Below, in pieces: positions 1 to 12,110 of a DNA stretch of 64,000 nt. Source of the stretch: Sisyra terminalis (Eukaryota > Arthropoda > Insecta > Neuroptera > Sisyridae); the NCBI GenBank assembly GCA_958496175.1, contig OY292276.1, forward strand, positions 10,062,001 to 10,126,000. The letters run 5' to 3'. A model generated the notes under the pieces. That model did no database searches. It saw only the letters and a program-made list of their open reading frames with translations, and was not told the origin of the DNA. Position 1 is the first letter of the stretch. Each line of letters begins with the position of its first letter. The position numbers were made by a program, and so were the translations under genes.

Positions 1-21
1 ATGTAACAATATTTGTATATC

Positions 22-752
22 TTAAGGGGGTATTCTAGTCTAGAGGCCCGAATTTCGCGCGTTTTTTAATAATTTATAAAAAAGGAGCATTTGATATTTT
101 TAGTATCCATTTTTTTATCATTTGTTTATTGATGCTTGAAGAATATACAAAATAAATTTCAAAAAAAAAAAAAAATCGTGGAGTTATGCATCCTAGAAGT
201 AGAGGAGGAAAAAAAAGGTCGTGTCCTGGTTGTCATGATTTCAACCCCTGTAGTCATCTGAAAAATAAAAGAAGGGTGAATTCTTAATTTGTATGAATGT
301 AGCTATCTTCTGAACCAGTGAATCTAAAAACAAACAAAAAAATCCAGAAAATGGCGGCTACTCAAAAACTAGGTCGATTTTTTCACTGATTTTTTGATTT
401 TTTCAATTTTTTAAAAATATTAGGAATGAGAAATTTTTATTTTTTGCTAGTTCCAAAGATAAACAGATATTTAAGAAATGTTCATGCCAAATTTCAAGTG
501 AATCTGCTGGTTAGAACTTGAGATATCTGGACAACCGTATCAAAAAAAGTAGTTTCGAGAAAAACGCGTTTAAAGTTCCAGTCGTACACTCAACCGGTCT
601 GCATGCCTCGTCACTAAAACGGCTATAACTACGAAAATAATTCGAATTTGCAAAAATCCTTTTAGGGAGACATTTTTGAATATCTAAACTATCGAGTAAT
701 GAAAAAAAAATTTTCGATTTTTTCGAATTTCTAGACTAGAATACCCCCTTAA
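22..752. mobile_element. TTAA-flanked MITE, family A copy 1 (piggyBac-like ends)
   Basis: The left end reads TTAAGGGGGTATTCTAGTCT and the right end is its inverted complement, with TTAA at both borders. The element is 731 bp and has no open frame of note. Inside are a fragment related to CGAGAAAAACGCGTTTAAAG and long A/T runs. Two other copies lie at 21127-21902 and 53393-54170. They resemble each other more than this one, so this is a diverged subfamily member. TTAA target duplication is known for piggyBac and Kolobok-type transposases, and an in-window empty site supports it for copy 3. No transposase is present, so this is a non-autonomous element. Confidence 0.88.
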
Positions 753-1740
753 TCAAAAATTAAAATTTCTTTTAGATAAATACACTAATGCAATTAAGTA
801 TGCTCCACCAAAGCGAATATTGAATGCACCTCGGTCCTGGGATATATTTCCATTCGTGAATATAAAAAATTAGACAATTTCCTTTCTTCAAGTGAAATAC
901 TATGCTCCATGAATTTCATATTGATTTCGCCCCCATTTTGGGGGCTTAAAGAAAAACAATTTGATTCAGTTAGGTTCTATAGAAAGTTTATGCTGATTTT
1001 TATAAGGTGGCATTACGATAAGGTTTGATTTTTTCGCTAAAATACCAAAAAAGTTCTGAGTAAAATGGGTTTTTTTAAGGTCTCTATGGAAAATGTATCA
1101 ATATAAAGTACTTTTTCAGTCTTAAATTAGGTTTAGTTTTCCGTATGGTTAAACTTTTCCTTTCAGAACCGTATATCTTTGGTAAAGCTCTTGGAAGTTT
1201 TATATATCGCTCAATATAAATTTTAGGAAAATTTAAACCTGGTTTTTATGAATTTTCCGACTATTATAGTTTTAGCTAATCTTTCTCAGGTTTCTTTTCC
1301 ATATGAATAAATTACTCTGCATTTTCGATTGGTTATCATTAGTTAAAGTTTTTTTAAATTTATACCTTCAACTTTCCAATGTCAAAATTTTTGAATTTTC
1401 TTTATATTTATTTATCTTCCCTTGGAAAACCATTTGATTTTTTTGCTTTAAATGAAACCAACTTCAATATTTACTTTATTAAGTCCTCAGTAATCTTCTA
1501 TTCTTTTGGGTCTTCTAAGCTTTTTTCCTATTACAGCCAATTTTTGAATGAAAATTTTTGGGCTTTGAAAATTTCTGAATATTACTTAAAGAATTTATAA
1601 AGCATTGACCAAAACTTTAAATATTTCAACATAAAAGAAAATCTTATTCTCCTTTTTACGAAAGATTCTACAATGTGTCTTAATATGAAACCGTTTTTTT
1701 TTTTTTGTAAATAAGCTTTTATTATTTCTAAATGGAAAAA
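753..1740. other. AT-rich stretch, no gene seen
   Basis: The reading frames here, such as 1379-1600 on the plus strand, are short, A/T-driven and match no family I recognise. I see no repeat shared with the rest of the window. Confidence 0.5.
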
Positions 1741-1873
1741 CTTATTTTGTTCAAAATAATTGCCTCTATTAACTATACATTTTTGTAATCTTTCGGACAA
1801 TTTTGTGAATACCACGCCAAAGAAATAGTTCATCTATTGAACAAAATTCATCATCAAGCCATTTTTGTAGATC
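1741..1873 (-). pseudogene. mariner-type transposase, C-terminal fragment
   Basis: Read on the minus strand, one frame gives DLQKWLDDEF followed by ELFLWRGIHKI. A second frame, after a one-base shift, continues LSERLQKC and then NYFEQNK. This order (FxxWLDxxF, then FxxGIxKLxERWxKCI, then GxYFE) is the familiar C-terminal end of mariner-family (DD34D-type) transposases. Only about 45 residues survive. The catalytic DDD core and the DNA-binding domain are not visible upstream (1874-2250). The frame is broken and the piece is isolated, with no recognisable terminal inverted repeats. The family call rests on motif order alone. Confidence 0.7.
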
Positions 1874-3679
1874 TTAAGATAGTATATAGTTACCAAATTA
1901 ATTTGAGCTTATTAGCTAGTATAATTGTGGTGATGAAGTTATTCTAATTAAGAACCGATGTCTTCTTATGTTTCGTGGGTTAAAATTATTTTAATAAATA
2001 CTATTTTTTTAGAGACTATATCGATTACCGAATCTTTTGTTTGCTGACCTGATTATTTTGAATTTTTCAACTGAAATACTTTAACGCCTCATACTCCACC
2101 AAAGTTTTATCATTCATGCAAAAAATATTCAAAGTTTACTTTCGAATTTAAATAATTTATGCAAACAAACTGTTTTTTTTTCTAGCTCATACAATCCCCG
2201 CATACCATCGTCGATATTTTCTAAGTGATATTTATGAAAATGAGTCACGAGAAAAAATTTGCCGCGCAAATTATTTTAAATTAAATTCTAGCGAAACAAT
2301 TTTTTGCTGGTGAAAAGCTTTATTGTGCTACGTTTCAGATGAGTGGGTATAAATTTTATAGTTTATAATTATTTTCAGTATCACATAAAATTAGAAAAAT
2401 GTTGACAGGAAAACTACAAGGAGAAATAATGACTGCGAGAACAATTTATATAAAATTTTATCGCTATTTTTAAAGCCGAGGCTAAATAAATTCCACAATA
2501 CAAGACGATTACGTCGGCGGATAACACTCTGTATAAATAGAGAAGAAAGCATAAACGGACATTTTTTTTAATTATGCCAAGATAATTGTGTTTTTTCCAT
2601 ATTTGCCCTCATCGCATCGGGGTGGTTTAATTACTGTTTACCGAGCTTTTTTCTTCTCGTTATTCCAAATGGAATTTATTAACGAAATTTTGTACGGCAA
2701 GTTGGGTGTGAAATAATGGCGGTCAAGTTTCTCCGTAATTACTGGGACAATAGTTATTTGCATCCATCATAACGAATTTGTCAGTTTTAATTAAAAGGTT
2801 TGCACCAATTTAACGTTGTTGGCAACATTGGTTGGTACGTTTGATGTTTTCTCAGCAGAAATAATAGTATGGAAGAGAGAGAAAAATGTGCTAAAACAGG
2901 GCACTAATTAATCAAATTATTTTTATACTTGAATTTGTGGAGTCCAATCACCAACTTTTGTATTTTAGATCAGTGTTTTTCCAGATTGAAAGTCCAACAA
3001 TGAGCAAATAGAATTAGGAATAGAAGGTAGACAAATTGAATAATTTGCGATTAATTAGACGAAATTATTCGAAAATGTGAAACACGTTATCCTGGACTCT
3101 AAATGGAATTATTCGAGAATGAAAATTCACCTCAATTCATTCATTCATTCATTTATGTATAGTGATGTTTTGTTGGTAGTCAGTTAAATACAAATATAAT
3201 CTGTTTGTTATGGAAAGACCAACAAGGCTGAATTGTTAATAACAATGCTGTGTCTTACATTGAAATGAACAGGATTCGGTTGTGTATATAGGGAAATATC
3301 TAATGGCGGTTATGCGAGGTTTTCATGCATGTATTTCGAGAATTACCAGCAGCATTAAATGCCCAACTGGGCACATAGATCACTGTCAGCCACTTATTTT
3401 ATATGCACACAATTTCTCATCCACTCCAAACATAATATCGGAATTTCTTGCATGGTAATATTGGAAAATATGAAACCGGAAAATTGGTACTTTAACAAAT
3501 TGTTTCTGAAAAAAGTAAATTTGTTTGGCTATCAATTTTCCTGGATATTTTCCATCACTATCAAGAAAGAAAAACTTTTTCGGTGGTCTTCCACTTTCTT
3601 TCTTCTCGACATCTTGATCATTATTTTAAATTCTTTAAAACCCTTTAAAACATTTAGATTCCCCACGAATCTTACTTTC
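1874..3679. other. Non-coding, with a less AT-rich block at about 2540-2880
   Basis: No gene is recognised. The block at 2540-2880 contains several TTAATTA-like homeodomain-type words and no shared repeat, so it could be single-copy host sequence. The frame at 3359-3775 overlaps the start of the LINE remnant in a different register and looks like chance. Confidence 0.4.
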
Positions 3680-4515
3680 TCAGCACAAAACTCGATATGT
3701 GTTATGCTGTTTGGCATCAAGGGCTACTCACAAAGCTTCAGAACTTCCATATCCCTGAGTATCTATATAACATGATTTCTTCGTTTTTCGCTACTTCTGC
3801 TTCCAAATCAAAATGGACGATCGATTATCACAGGAAAAACCTATCCACTCGGGGATACCTCAGGGATCAGTGTTGGGTCCAACCCTTTTCAATCTCTACG
3901 TTGCGGACTTTCTGTCACTAGACCACTATATAACCTCAATGTATGCGGATGACATCGCCATCATCAACCTATACAATGATCTTTAAAAAGCCGTTCAGAA
4001 AACCCAGCAGTCTATCAACCACCTATCTTCCTGATTCAGTAGATGGAAAATTCTTATAAATCCATCTAAAAGCATCGCCAAAGTTTTCTCTCTAAGACGT
4101 TTCTCCAACCAATTGGAGCCTATCGTGCTGGATTACATGGAAATTCCGTGGAGTGAGAAAAAAACACCTGTTAAATATCTGGGCATACTTCTGGACTCGA
4201 AATTAACCTGGTTAAGTCACATTTCAAGTAAAATCAGAAAAGCCAACACTCGACTCATCCAACTATACCCATTTATCAACAGAAGGTCTCGTCTAAGTAT
4301 GAAATGTTCAATGATGATATACAAATAAGTTATTGGACCACTTCTCACATACTCTTAAGCAGTCTGGCTTCCATCTCCAAAGAAAAATCATAATGACCTA
4401 CAGGTGTTCCAAAATAGTCTTGAGGATTATCACTAAAGCTCCATTTTTCTTGTTAATGGATATTCCTATGATTTCAAAACAAATTACCCGTAGTATGCAC
4501 TTGAGAATTGGGAAT
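3680..4515 (+). pseudogene. Jockey-like non-LTR retrotransposon reverse transcriptase, decayed
   Basis: The plus strand, read across several frames, shows the ordered motifs of a non-LTR reverse transcriptase. YAVWHQGLLTKL (about 3703) corresponds to the FDxVWHxGLL block. IPQGSVLGPTLFNLY (about 3855) is block 4. YADDIAI (about 3942) is the catalytic YADD box. VKYLGILLDSKLTW (about 4170) is the thumb block. LRIITKAPFF (about 4420) is typical of the C-terminal region of Jockey-clade ORF2. Frameshifts and stops lie between the blocks (for example after about 3900, 3987 and 4328), so no protein can be made. The endonuclease and ORF1 are absent, as expected for a 5'-truncated copy. An A-run near 4519 may mark the 3' end. 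Confidence 0.85.
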
Positions 4516-6329
4516 TTGAAAAAAAAAACTATTTATTTTTTTCATGTATTTTCAAACTTTATTATTAATAATATTGATTTTTAATGCAAAAAACTTAAAA
4601 AAAAATTTTTTTCAATTAATTATAAACGATTAAAAATTGATAAAATTTAAAAAAAAATCACGTGACTATAAACGCGCCATGAGTGGTCACCATAGTTGTG
4701 ACGTTATAATGTTATACATGGGAGGCTAGCTCAATGTTAATTTTGTGTTATAGCTATTTAATAACAGTACAGCGTTTACAGCTAATACACGTGACTAGAC
4801 AATAATATTGAAAATTTATTGCTAAAAAACGAGTCGTTAGTTGATTTCAATTAGCTCTGTGTGATAAAGGATTTATAAAAGCAAAGTCTGATAATATTCC
4901 TGATGTTGATATATTTATAATAACCAATTTAAAAACATTTTGTTAGGAGTTGTTTTTGTAGTATTCGTACATAATGGTACAAAACAAGAACGATAACTTT
5001 TAAGGTTCGACATTTTCAATATAAATTTCAATATTTAACTATTACAACAGAATTAAATCAATCAAAACACTGTACTTATTATTTCTGTATCAACTGCAAT
5101 GAGTGACAACTAACATTACGACGTCACACGCGCTCGGGTTTGTTCGGGAGCTGTCGGCGTGTTTTCGGTACTAGATTCAACAATTAATTTTTATTTTGAA
5201 ATAACTTTTAAATTATTGCGAAAAAAAAAAAACAAAAAATAGTTTTGCTATAAAACTTATATATGATCTTTCCATTTATCACAAAAAAAAAAATCACAAA
5301 CCCAATTATAGAAGAACGGAATATTTGCATTCAATGTTAATAGAGAAATTTATAGTATTCTTAAGAAATTTATATATTGAAATAATTTTTATGTGATTTG
5401 GGTCTAATACTTATCGCTTAGAAGACTCAATATTTCAATGTAATAATATTCTAAATGAATTATTGAAGTCCCACGCTCATGCTTTAACAAAATACGAAGA
5501 AAAATTATTCACGTTAATAAATTTACCAATGTTCCAATTCTTTCTTCTTTTAGTGCTATATCAGGTACCCCTAACATTAGCCCACTATATTAGCGAGTTG
5601 TTCGCTGTTTTTAGCTGTTAATTAATTTTTCGGTACTGAGTCGACTAACTTGCTCCCTTAATATGTCTTGAATATGGTGGTAAAGTGATTTTTTAAAATT
5701 GGAAGTCGTTAAAAAGGTACAATTGTTACATCTGCGATACATAAATCGCTATAATTTTAAACGTACTTAAACCTTTAAATGCGTTTTTGTTCAATTATAT
5801 CTCGAGAATGGTTTGATCAATTAGCTTCTATTTTATAGGGTAAACTAAGCACATGTAGACGCACGAAATGAACTAAAAATTATCGAAAAATTCCGAAGTT
5901 TATATTTTTTTTTTTACTTCAGAAGTCTGCGAAAATTCAATTTTCCATATTTTTAATTGATTCTTGTATATTCTATGCTTTTAAGCTTATATATATTAAT
6001 AATATATTGCAGAAATTGCAGAGACAATGGGTATATATTTTTTGGAGACGAGTGTCTCCGAAGCCCTTTAACCCACGTTCTACTGGAGATATTTGGCTAA
6101 AAAGTTATTAGCTTACGCTTAAAATAAATAAAAAAAAAAAACGATAAAATACCTTCAAAAAATAAATGCTTAAAAAACAAGCCCTCACAAATCCCAAAAG
6201 ATTGATTTTAGTTTCAGAAGTTTTGCGAAATGTTTCGATTTTGCCGTAAATCTTTCTATCTAGTTCCACTTATTCTGTGATGAAGCATCCTGGATATTTG
6301 AATTGGGTAACTCTCTATGTTTTATTGAA
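4516..6329. other. AT-rich non-coding with CACGTG sites
   Basis: No gene is seen. TCACGTGA occurs at 4658-4665 and CACGTG at 4788-4793. Words of the form GTGACGTYRTAATGTTA occur in opposite orientation near 4697 and 5115, which may be a small degraded inverted repeat. The rest is A/T-rich and unremarkable. Confidence 0.4.
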
Positions 6330-6480
6330 TTATCGGAATTAGTGGGCAACTGAATATCATAAATTTGGTCTTCGCGGTATCCATTTTTAGACCTACTTTC
6401 CATTCTATCGACTTTTGAAGACTCTGGATACTACCCCACAAAATGACCATGTCGTCAGCGTGTTCAATACAAAGTCCTAC
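6330..6480 (-). pseudogene. RTE-like non-LTR reverse transcriptase fragment
   Basis: The minus strand gives one uninterrupted stretch of about 50 residues. It begins GLCIEHADDMVILWGSIQSL, runs through WKVGLKMDTAKTKFMIF, and is closed by a stop at its far end. HADDM matches the (F/Y)ADD catalytic box. The following VGLKMxxxKTK block is characteristic of RTE and related LINE clades and differs from the Jockey-type YLG block at 4170. The spacing between ADD and VGLK is shorter than usual, suggesting an internal deletion. No flanking LINE domains are recognisable. Confidence 0.72.
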
Positions 6481-8235
6481 TTTCTAGTCGATTTATAATG
6501 AACTCATATGATCTTATCTCAAAAATTCAATATTAAAATCTCCAATTTTCATTAAGATGATTTTAGAAGAGAAAACTTTTGCAGTTTTTTTTCGTAAATT
6601 TCAAAAACAAACTCTTTTGTAAATTGATTAGCTCCATATTTTGATAAAATAGTTTTTTTTTCACAAATAGTAAAACTATAATTTTATAATAACAATGATT
6701 TTATTTTGGAGAGAAAAATCATTTATTTTTCAAAGCTTTTTACAAATAAAATTTCAAGGTTTTTTTTCTATTAAATTCATTCCCCTATTTTTTGTTGATT
6801 CAAATTTTTCTCTTCTATTTTTGATTAAATAATTTTTGTATGGCTTGAAATTTTCAATTATAAATTAAAAATAAAATCCTTAGAAAAAATCAAAACGATA
6901 TTTTCCACAATTAGATGTTCATTTTTCGTCATTTATTCGACATGTGCGGCATTTACATCCCGGTAACGTGAATAGAACGGAATGAATAAAATTTTCGTCA
7001 GAGACTCTCTTTGATAATATCTGGAAATATTCATCAAATTTCCCGAAATATTTAATGAGAATTAATCATCCCTTATTAGAAAGGTTAAGGTCACTGGCTT
7101 TCATTCGAATACCTTCACCAGCAAAAAACGAGTGAAATTATTAAAAATTTTATCCCTTGTCAACACAGAGCTGTTTTTTTTTAAAATTTCATTAAAAATA
7201 AGTTTCGGTATAAAAAGTTTTTTTTTCCTATCACAGCGTTATGTTGAATGAATGAAAAGTGGGGTGAGAGAAAATAGACAGGAAAAATTATGAATAACTT
7301 TATCACTTTAACATTTTATAAACAGTTTTTTTTTTCAAATAAAAGATTTATAGTTTGAGCCATCAAAAGCATTTTTATGATGGAAACATGCAAGGAATGT
7401 GAACGGTTGATGGTTTGACTTCCCCATATGATGGCCTAAGTCTCGCACTCGGGGCTTCATGAAGGTAAAACCTATTTTGATATGTGGGTAGGCGTTTTCA
7501 TAAACGTGATAGTCTCTAAATTAGAATTTGTTCCGTCGAAATATATAGCGTAAACATTTAATATGCTTGATATAATTTTTTTTTCTGTTTTGATGTTGCA
7601 AGGCACGAAATAATGAAAATTGTAAACGAGAGCCCGAATTCGTTGAGTGCTTTTCAGGCGTGTGGGTTTTTATTTTCATGCTTTTCTGCAAGTATGCGTT
7701 TTTTGTGTTTTTATTATGATAATTTTATGTTGATTATATTGTACATTGTTAAATAGTGGCTATTTCACGCCATAGAACAAACCACACCCTTTAATTATAA
7801 CGAGAAAAATGTAGCTGTTTTATTTAAAGAACCAGTGATTACTGATACTGATAATGAGGGGTGGAATTGACTTGCCTTCAGTAGCAGACCTTTTTAATTT
7901 TGATGGCTTTGGTAGAAAATAGCTACTTTAATACGGCAAAATGTTTGACTTTTTCCTTTCATGTTTTTCTTTTTGGGGATTGGAAAACAATATTTTCCGG
8001 TTTTATTGATCTTTTGCATCTATTTGCCTTTCATTATAGTCGGATTTTAGAAAATGTAATTTATATCAATCGAATTTTTGTTATAATAACCTCCGTGCCA
8101 TTTATACAACTTGTTGGCGGAAAATTATTTCATTTGCAAGATAATAAGGCTTTTACAGGAACTATAGACAACTTTGCACTATAAGTACTAAAATTAATGA
8201 ATGCTAAAATTTTTTTTAGTCAAATTTCACAATGA
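6481..8235. other. AT-rich non-coding
   Basis: No gene, RNA or shared repeat is recognised. The 94-codon frame at 7900-8184 has no recognisable motif and A/T-biased composition. Around 7400-7500 the sequence is less AT-rich and may be single-copy. Confidence 0.4.
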
Positions 8236-9208
8236 TCTATTATTATAAAGGGGAAAGATTTGATTGTTTGCAACACTGCATTTCCAGCTTCTTTAAAAAT
8301 AAATAAAACTCCATCTAAATCTTAACGTCTAAAGATCGAAAGATAAAACAATCCAAAACAAGCACTGATAAAAATCTTTGATAGTCTTTATCTTTCTTTT
8401 CACCAAAAATAAAGCTGAAAACTGTTCATATTTCTATCATCTTATTCTTGAGTTCTCGACTCAAATTCGAAATCCGTGGCTACTAGCTAAGCCATGGCTA
8501 TTCAGTCTTCCCTCGCAGCTGGAATCAATTCAGGTGAATAAGATTTAATAGTTTTGGCCCATCTCATCCCCTCGGCAGGGGCTCATTTATTGATCAAACC
8601 CACCCTTATTTAACACTACCATTGAGAATGATATTTTGCCCATCTGCCCAAAGTATATTGGGTATTTAAAATTTTTCAGTTCAAATCAGAAAAATCTAAC
8701 TATAATAAAACTTTTATCGGTATTAATATGTTCTGCAGATGAAATTCTATTAGAAGGAAAGTTTTTAAGGGCAAAAGAAATAGGAATATAAGACCATAGA
8801 ATCATATTTTTTAAAAGAAACAATTTATTATTGGACCAAACCAAATTATGAAATACTAGCCTATCTAAAGTAAAAATTTTTTTCATCCCTCAGTTTTTAC
8901 GTAGAGGGTACATTCCCTTATTATTTTTAAGGAATTATAAGTAGCCTAACGTATGTGAGTATTTGTGTTGTATCTTAATATAAAGTTTCATTAAATTCAT
9001 TATAAGCAAGAAAGTTTTTTAGTAATTTTTTCACATTATTGGAGTTTTAGTGTGGATTCCTAATTTTTTTGAAAATTGAATATAGCCTATGTACACTGGA
9101 AATAGTGTAGCTTGCCAACAGTGAAAGAATTTTTCAAATCGGTCAAGTAGTTTCGGAGCCTATTCAAAGCAAACAAACAATCAAATCATTCCTCTTTATA
9201 ATAATAGA
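8236..9208. mobile_element. Element or element pair with inverted TCTATTATTATAAAG ends
   Basis: The plus strand begins TCTATTATTATAAAGGGGAA at 8236, and the complement of the same sequence, about 34 bases long, ends at 9208. Both ends are flanked by A/T in the manner A|TC. The outer ends resemble the TCTATA-type ends of the Helitron-like repeats at 23666 and 59074. Two readings are possible: one element with short terminal inverted repeats, or two Helitron-like 5' ends facing each other. The interior has no coding capacity. Its middle (8450-8620) is less AT-rich and unrecognised. Confidence 0.6.
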
Positions 9209-11041
9209 TAGATAAATTGGATCGCAAAATATCCTATATATTGTATACACAAAATTTTTAGGTTCGTATAATGATTTCATGAACTTTTCTACAACTTCCA
9301 TGTATATAAGATTATTTTTTTCTAAAAACTATAAATCAAAGCTACCACCTTCAAATGATTGAGGTGTAGAATTAGATGCTATATTATGTAAAATAAAATA
9401 TTTTTCGGATTTTTTTTTCAAAGTTATTGAAAATAGGGGAAGGCAATGGTCTATAGAAGTGGTCGTACATTTTTTTGAGATCTGAGTCATATGTAACGCA
9501 TAGATTACGAAATTAGAGATGACGTTTGTCGAGAAGAAGAAAAAAAAATTTTTTTTTCGAAAATTTATTTGTATAAACTAAGTTTTTCATTGAACCATAA
9601 ATAGTTTTTTTTTTGGTTAAAGATATTTTTTTAAGTAATGCATTTTTTTTTCTCTAGAAATTATATTGATTGCCTTTAGTAAGATCAATTTATATATATT
9701 TGTTTATATTTTTTTTGTATAAAAATAAATAGTTGAAGATTTATCTAAACCAAAAGACTTAAAATGGTTATTTGATTTTCCCAGCACAAACATTAGCACT
9801 GTGCAAAAAAGCCTTTCATGTAAACATCACACGTTTTATAAGAACATGCAAACAAAATATAAAAAGGCAAAATAAGGTCGAGGAAACCGGGGAAAAGGGC
9901 AGCAACATTAATTAGTCGACCGGACCATTAGTCCACATTCGCGGTTTTCGAATGAATGTGCTAGTAACACTGTGATTCTCACTAAGAGCTCATAACTCAT
10001 TAGTATAATACACATATAAATATGCCTGATTTATGTTACCAGCTAAACACTATCCTCTGTTATATTTATTCAGTGTGAATTTTTTTTTTTTTTTTTTTAA
10101 AAAAGGCAAATGCCAAGCATTAATCATATTACATACGAGTTACGAGTCAACTTTAATTGGATTTGCCAGAAAGTCTTTTTTAAATGAAAGAGTCTAATAA
10201 CAATCATTATTCACTGTACAATTGAAAAAAACTGTTTTTTTTTTTAATTTATTTTAATTTTGTTGCTATTTTTCGGTCGGAAAAACCGTCGAAACTACTC
10301 ATACATTTTAAGTTTGGAGGCCACATACACAACTTAATATTTAATTAACTTGGAAAATTAAAATTAATAACAATGAGACGAGAAACGTTAGCTCATTTTC
10401 CGACAAAACGTAAATTGTAAATTAAACAACACAGGAAAATATAAATTAGGCGCTTTGTGCCTGCTGCCGTAAGTAACGTGGCGTGTCGTTGCTCTGCGAG
10501 GATTTGTTACGGACGCAAAATTTTGGAATAATCATTTGTTATGAACAGACATTATTTTCAATTACGACCGTATTGATAAGGGTTGATCCACATGTCAAAT
10601 ATTGGACGCCACATTCAAATCTTTGTATGTGTAAAATGATGTCAGAAACGAAACGGAACGGATGGAAATTCGGGAAAATTAATGCTCATTAATTATTTCC
10701 ATTTAACGAAATTAAATTGTTCGCCAACATGTGTGTCGGGTTCGTTTCGATATTTAATTAATTTACCTTAAATTTTAAATTAACATGAATAAAAAATTGG
10801 ATCTAGTTCGATTTTGAATTAATGTTTTAAAAATAGGGGACAATTTTCCAATTGTTAACCATGTCTGTCTTAAAAAAGACTATTAGATCTCTCAATAACT
10901 GTGGCTAAGATCTTTTTGTATCAATAAATGCAGTGGTTTATAAACTTTTTTTTAACACAGGTCTAAAAATACTTGATCTTATGGCGCCTCTCTTCCATTT
11001 TATCAAGTACTACAAACACAAAAATTTTTAGTACTAAACAA
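9209..11041. other. Non-coding; single-copy-looking blocks at 9880-10000 and 10440-10760
   Basis: No gene is supported. The two named blocks have more balanced composition and no match elsewhere in the window. The 69-codon frame at 10483-10692 has no known motif. The remainder is poly-T and A/T tracts. Confidence 0.4.
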
Positions 11042-12110
11042 TAGGGTGTCCGTTATTTCCCAAATTGATTTTTTTTACAGCGATCGTCCCCTGAATTTTT
11101 AGTTTAAGATACAAAAAAAATTATCCAATACAATTAAGCTCTTAATTTCTTGATTAAACCGTGCCGGAATCATGTTACTTTTACCATTTAAATAACATGG
11201 GATTATTTGACTTTTTACTTTTAATTTTTTTTCTCAGAAACAAATGTATGAAAAGATTTAAGGTCAAATTATTCTGACGTAAAATTTAACGCTCTACAAA
11301 AAAGGTCTGTTATGAATTTTCGGTTAAATCACTCCATTAAAAGTTATTCAACATTTAACTTTTTAACGAGAAATTAATCGACTATAGGCTCAATAAAAAT
11401 GATGTTGACTACAAGTTGTAAGAAATTTTTCATAGATGGCGTCAGGTGAAATGGTAAAAATTTGAATTTTAATTGAACTTTTGTCGATAGTCTCATTAAT
11501 TAGTATGAAATTCACTTCGTAGGTACAAAATATTGATTAAAGTACGAAAATTTATCCTGGATAAATTGAATTTCACGACTATAGCGAATTCGGATCTTAT
11601 GTCACCGGTTTTAATTGACAAAAAATGTTTTTTTTTTTGTTTAATTTTCAGTTCAAGCCATAAAATTAACACAAATAATCGCTTGCGTTCTAATGATAAT
11701 AATTTTTATCTTCTGTTCCAAAGATTTTATAGTTAAAAAAAATTAAAATGACCAAAAAGTTAAAAATATTGTAAGATTTTTATTAGGCACAAGTGAAATG
11801 TTGAATAACTTTTAATGGAGTGATTTAATCGAAAATTCATAAGATACCTTTTTTGTAGAGCGTTAAATTTTACGTCAGAATAATTTAATCTTAAATCTTT
11901 ACATCCATTTGTTTCTGAGAAAAAAAAAATAAAAATAAAAAGTCAAATAATCCCATGTTATTTAAATGGTAAAAGTAACATGATTCCGGCACGGTTTAAT
12001 CAAGAAATTAAGAGCTTAATTGTATTGGATAATTTTTTTTATATCTTAAACTAAAAATTCAGGGGGCGATCGCTGTAAAAAAATCAATTTGGGAAATAAC
12101 GGTCACCCTA
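11042..12110. mobile_element. TA-flanked palindromic element, family D (foldback)
   Basis: The left end GGGTGTCCGTTATTTCCC and the inverted right end GGGTGACCGTTATTTCCC are flanked by TA at 11042-11043 and 12109-12110. TA duplication is the hallmark of Tc1/mariner-type insertion. The arms stay complementary for roughly 300 bases (about 11043-11345 with about 11807-12108), so the single strand folds into a long hairpin with a unique loop of about 450 bases. Each arm carries the shared boxes described in the findings: AATTAAGCTCTTAATT near 11140 and 12005, and the GTAGAGCGTTAAATT box at 11283-11303 and 11849-11869. There is no transposase. Confidence 0.88.

Noticed and set aside
3359..3775. 138-codon plus-strand frame as a gene
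   Set aside because: It overlaps the LINE remnant in another register, is rich in A/T-driven residues (F, I, L, K, S) and has no domain; the LINE motifs lie in other frames.
4650..5180. A TIR element bounded by GTGACGT words
   Set aside because: Only about 17 bases match in inverted orientation and no direct duplication flanks them.
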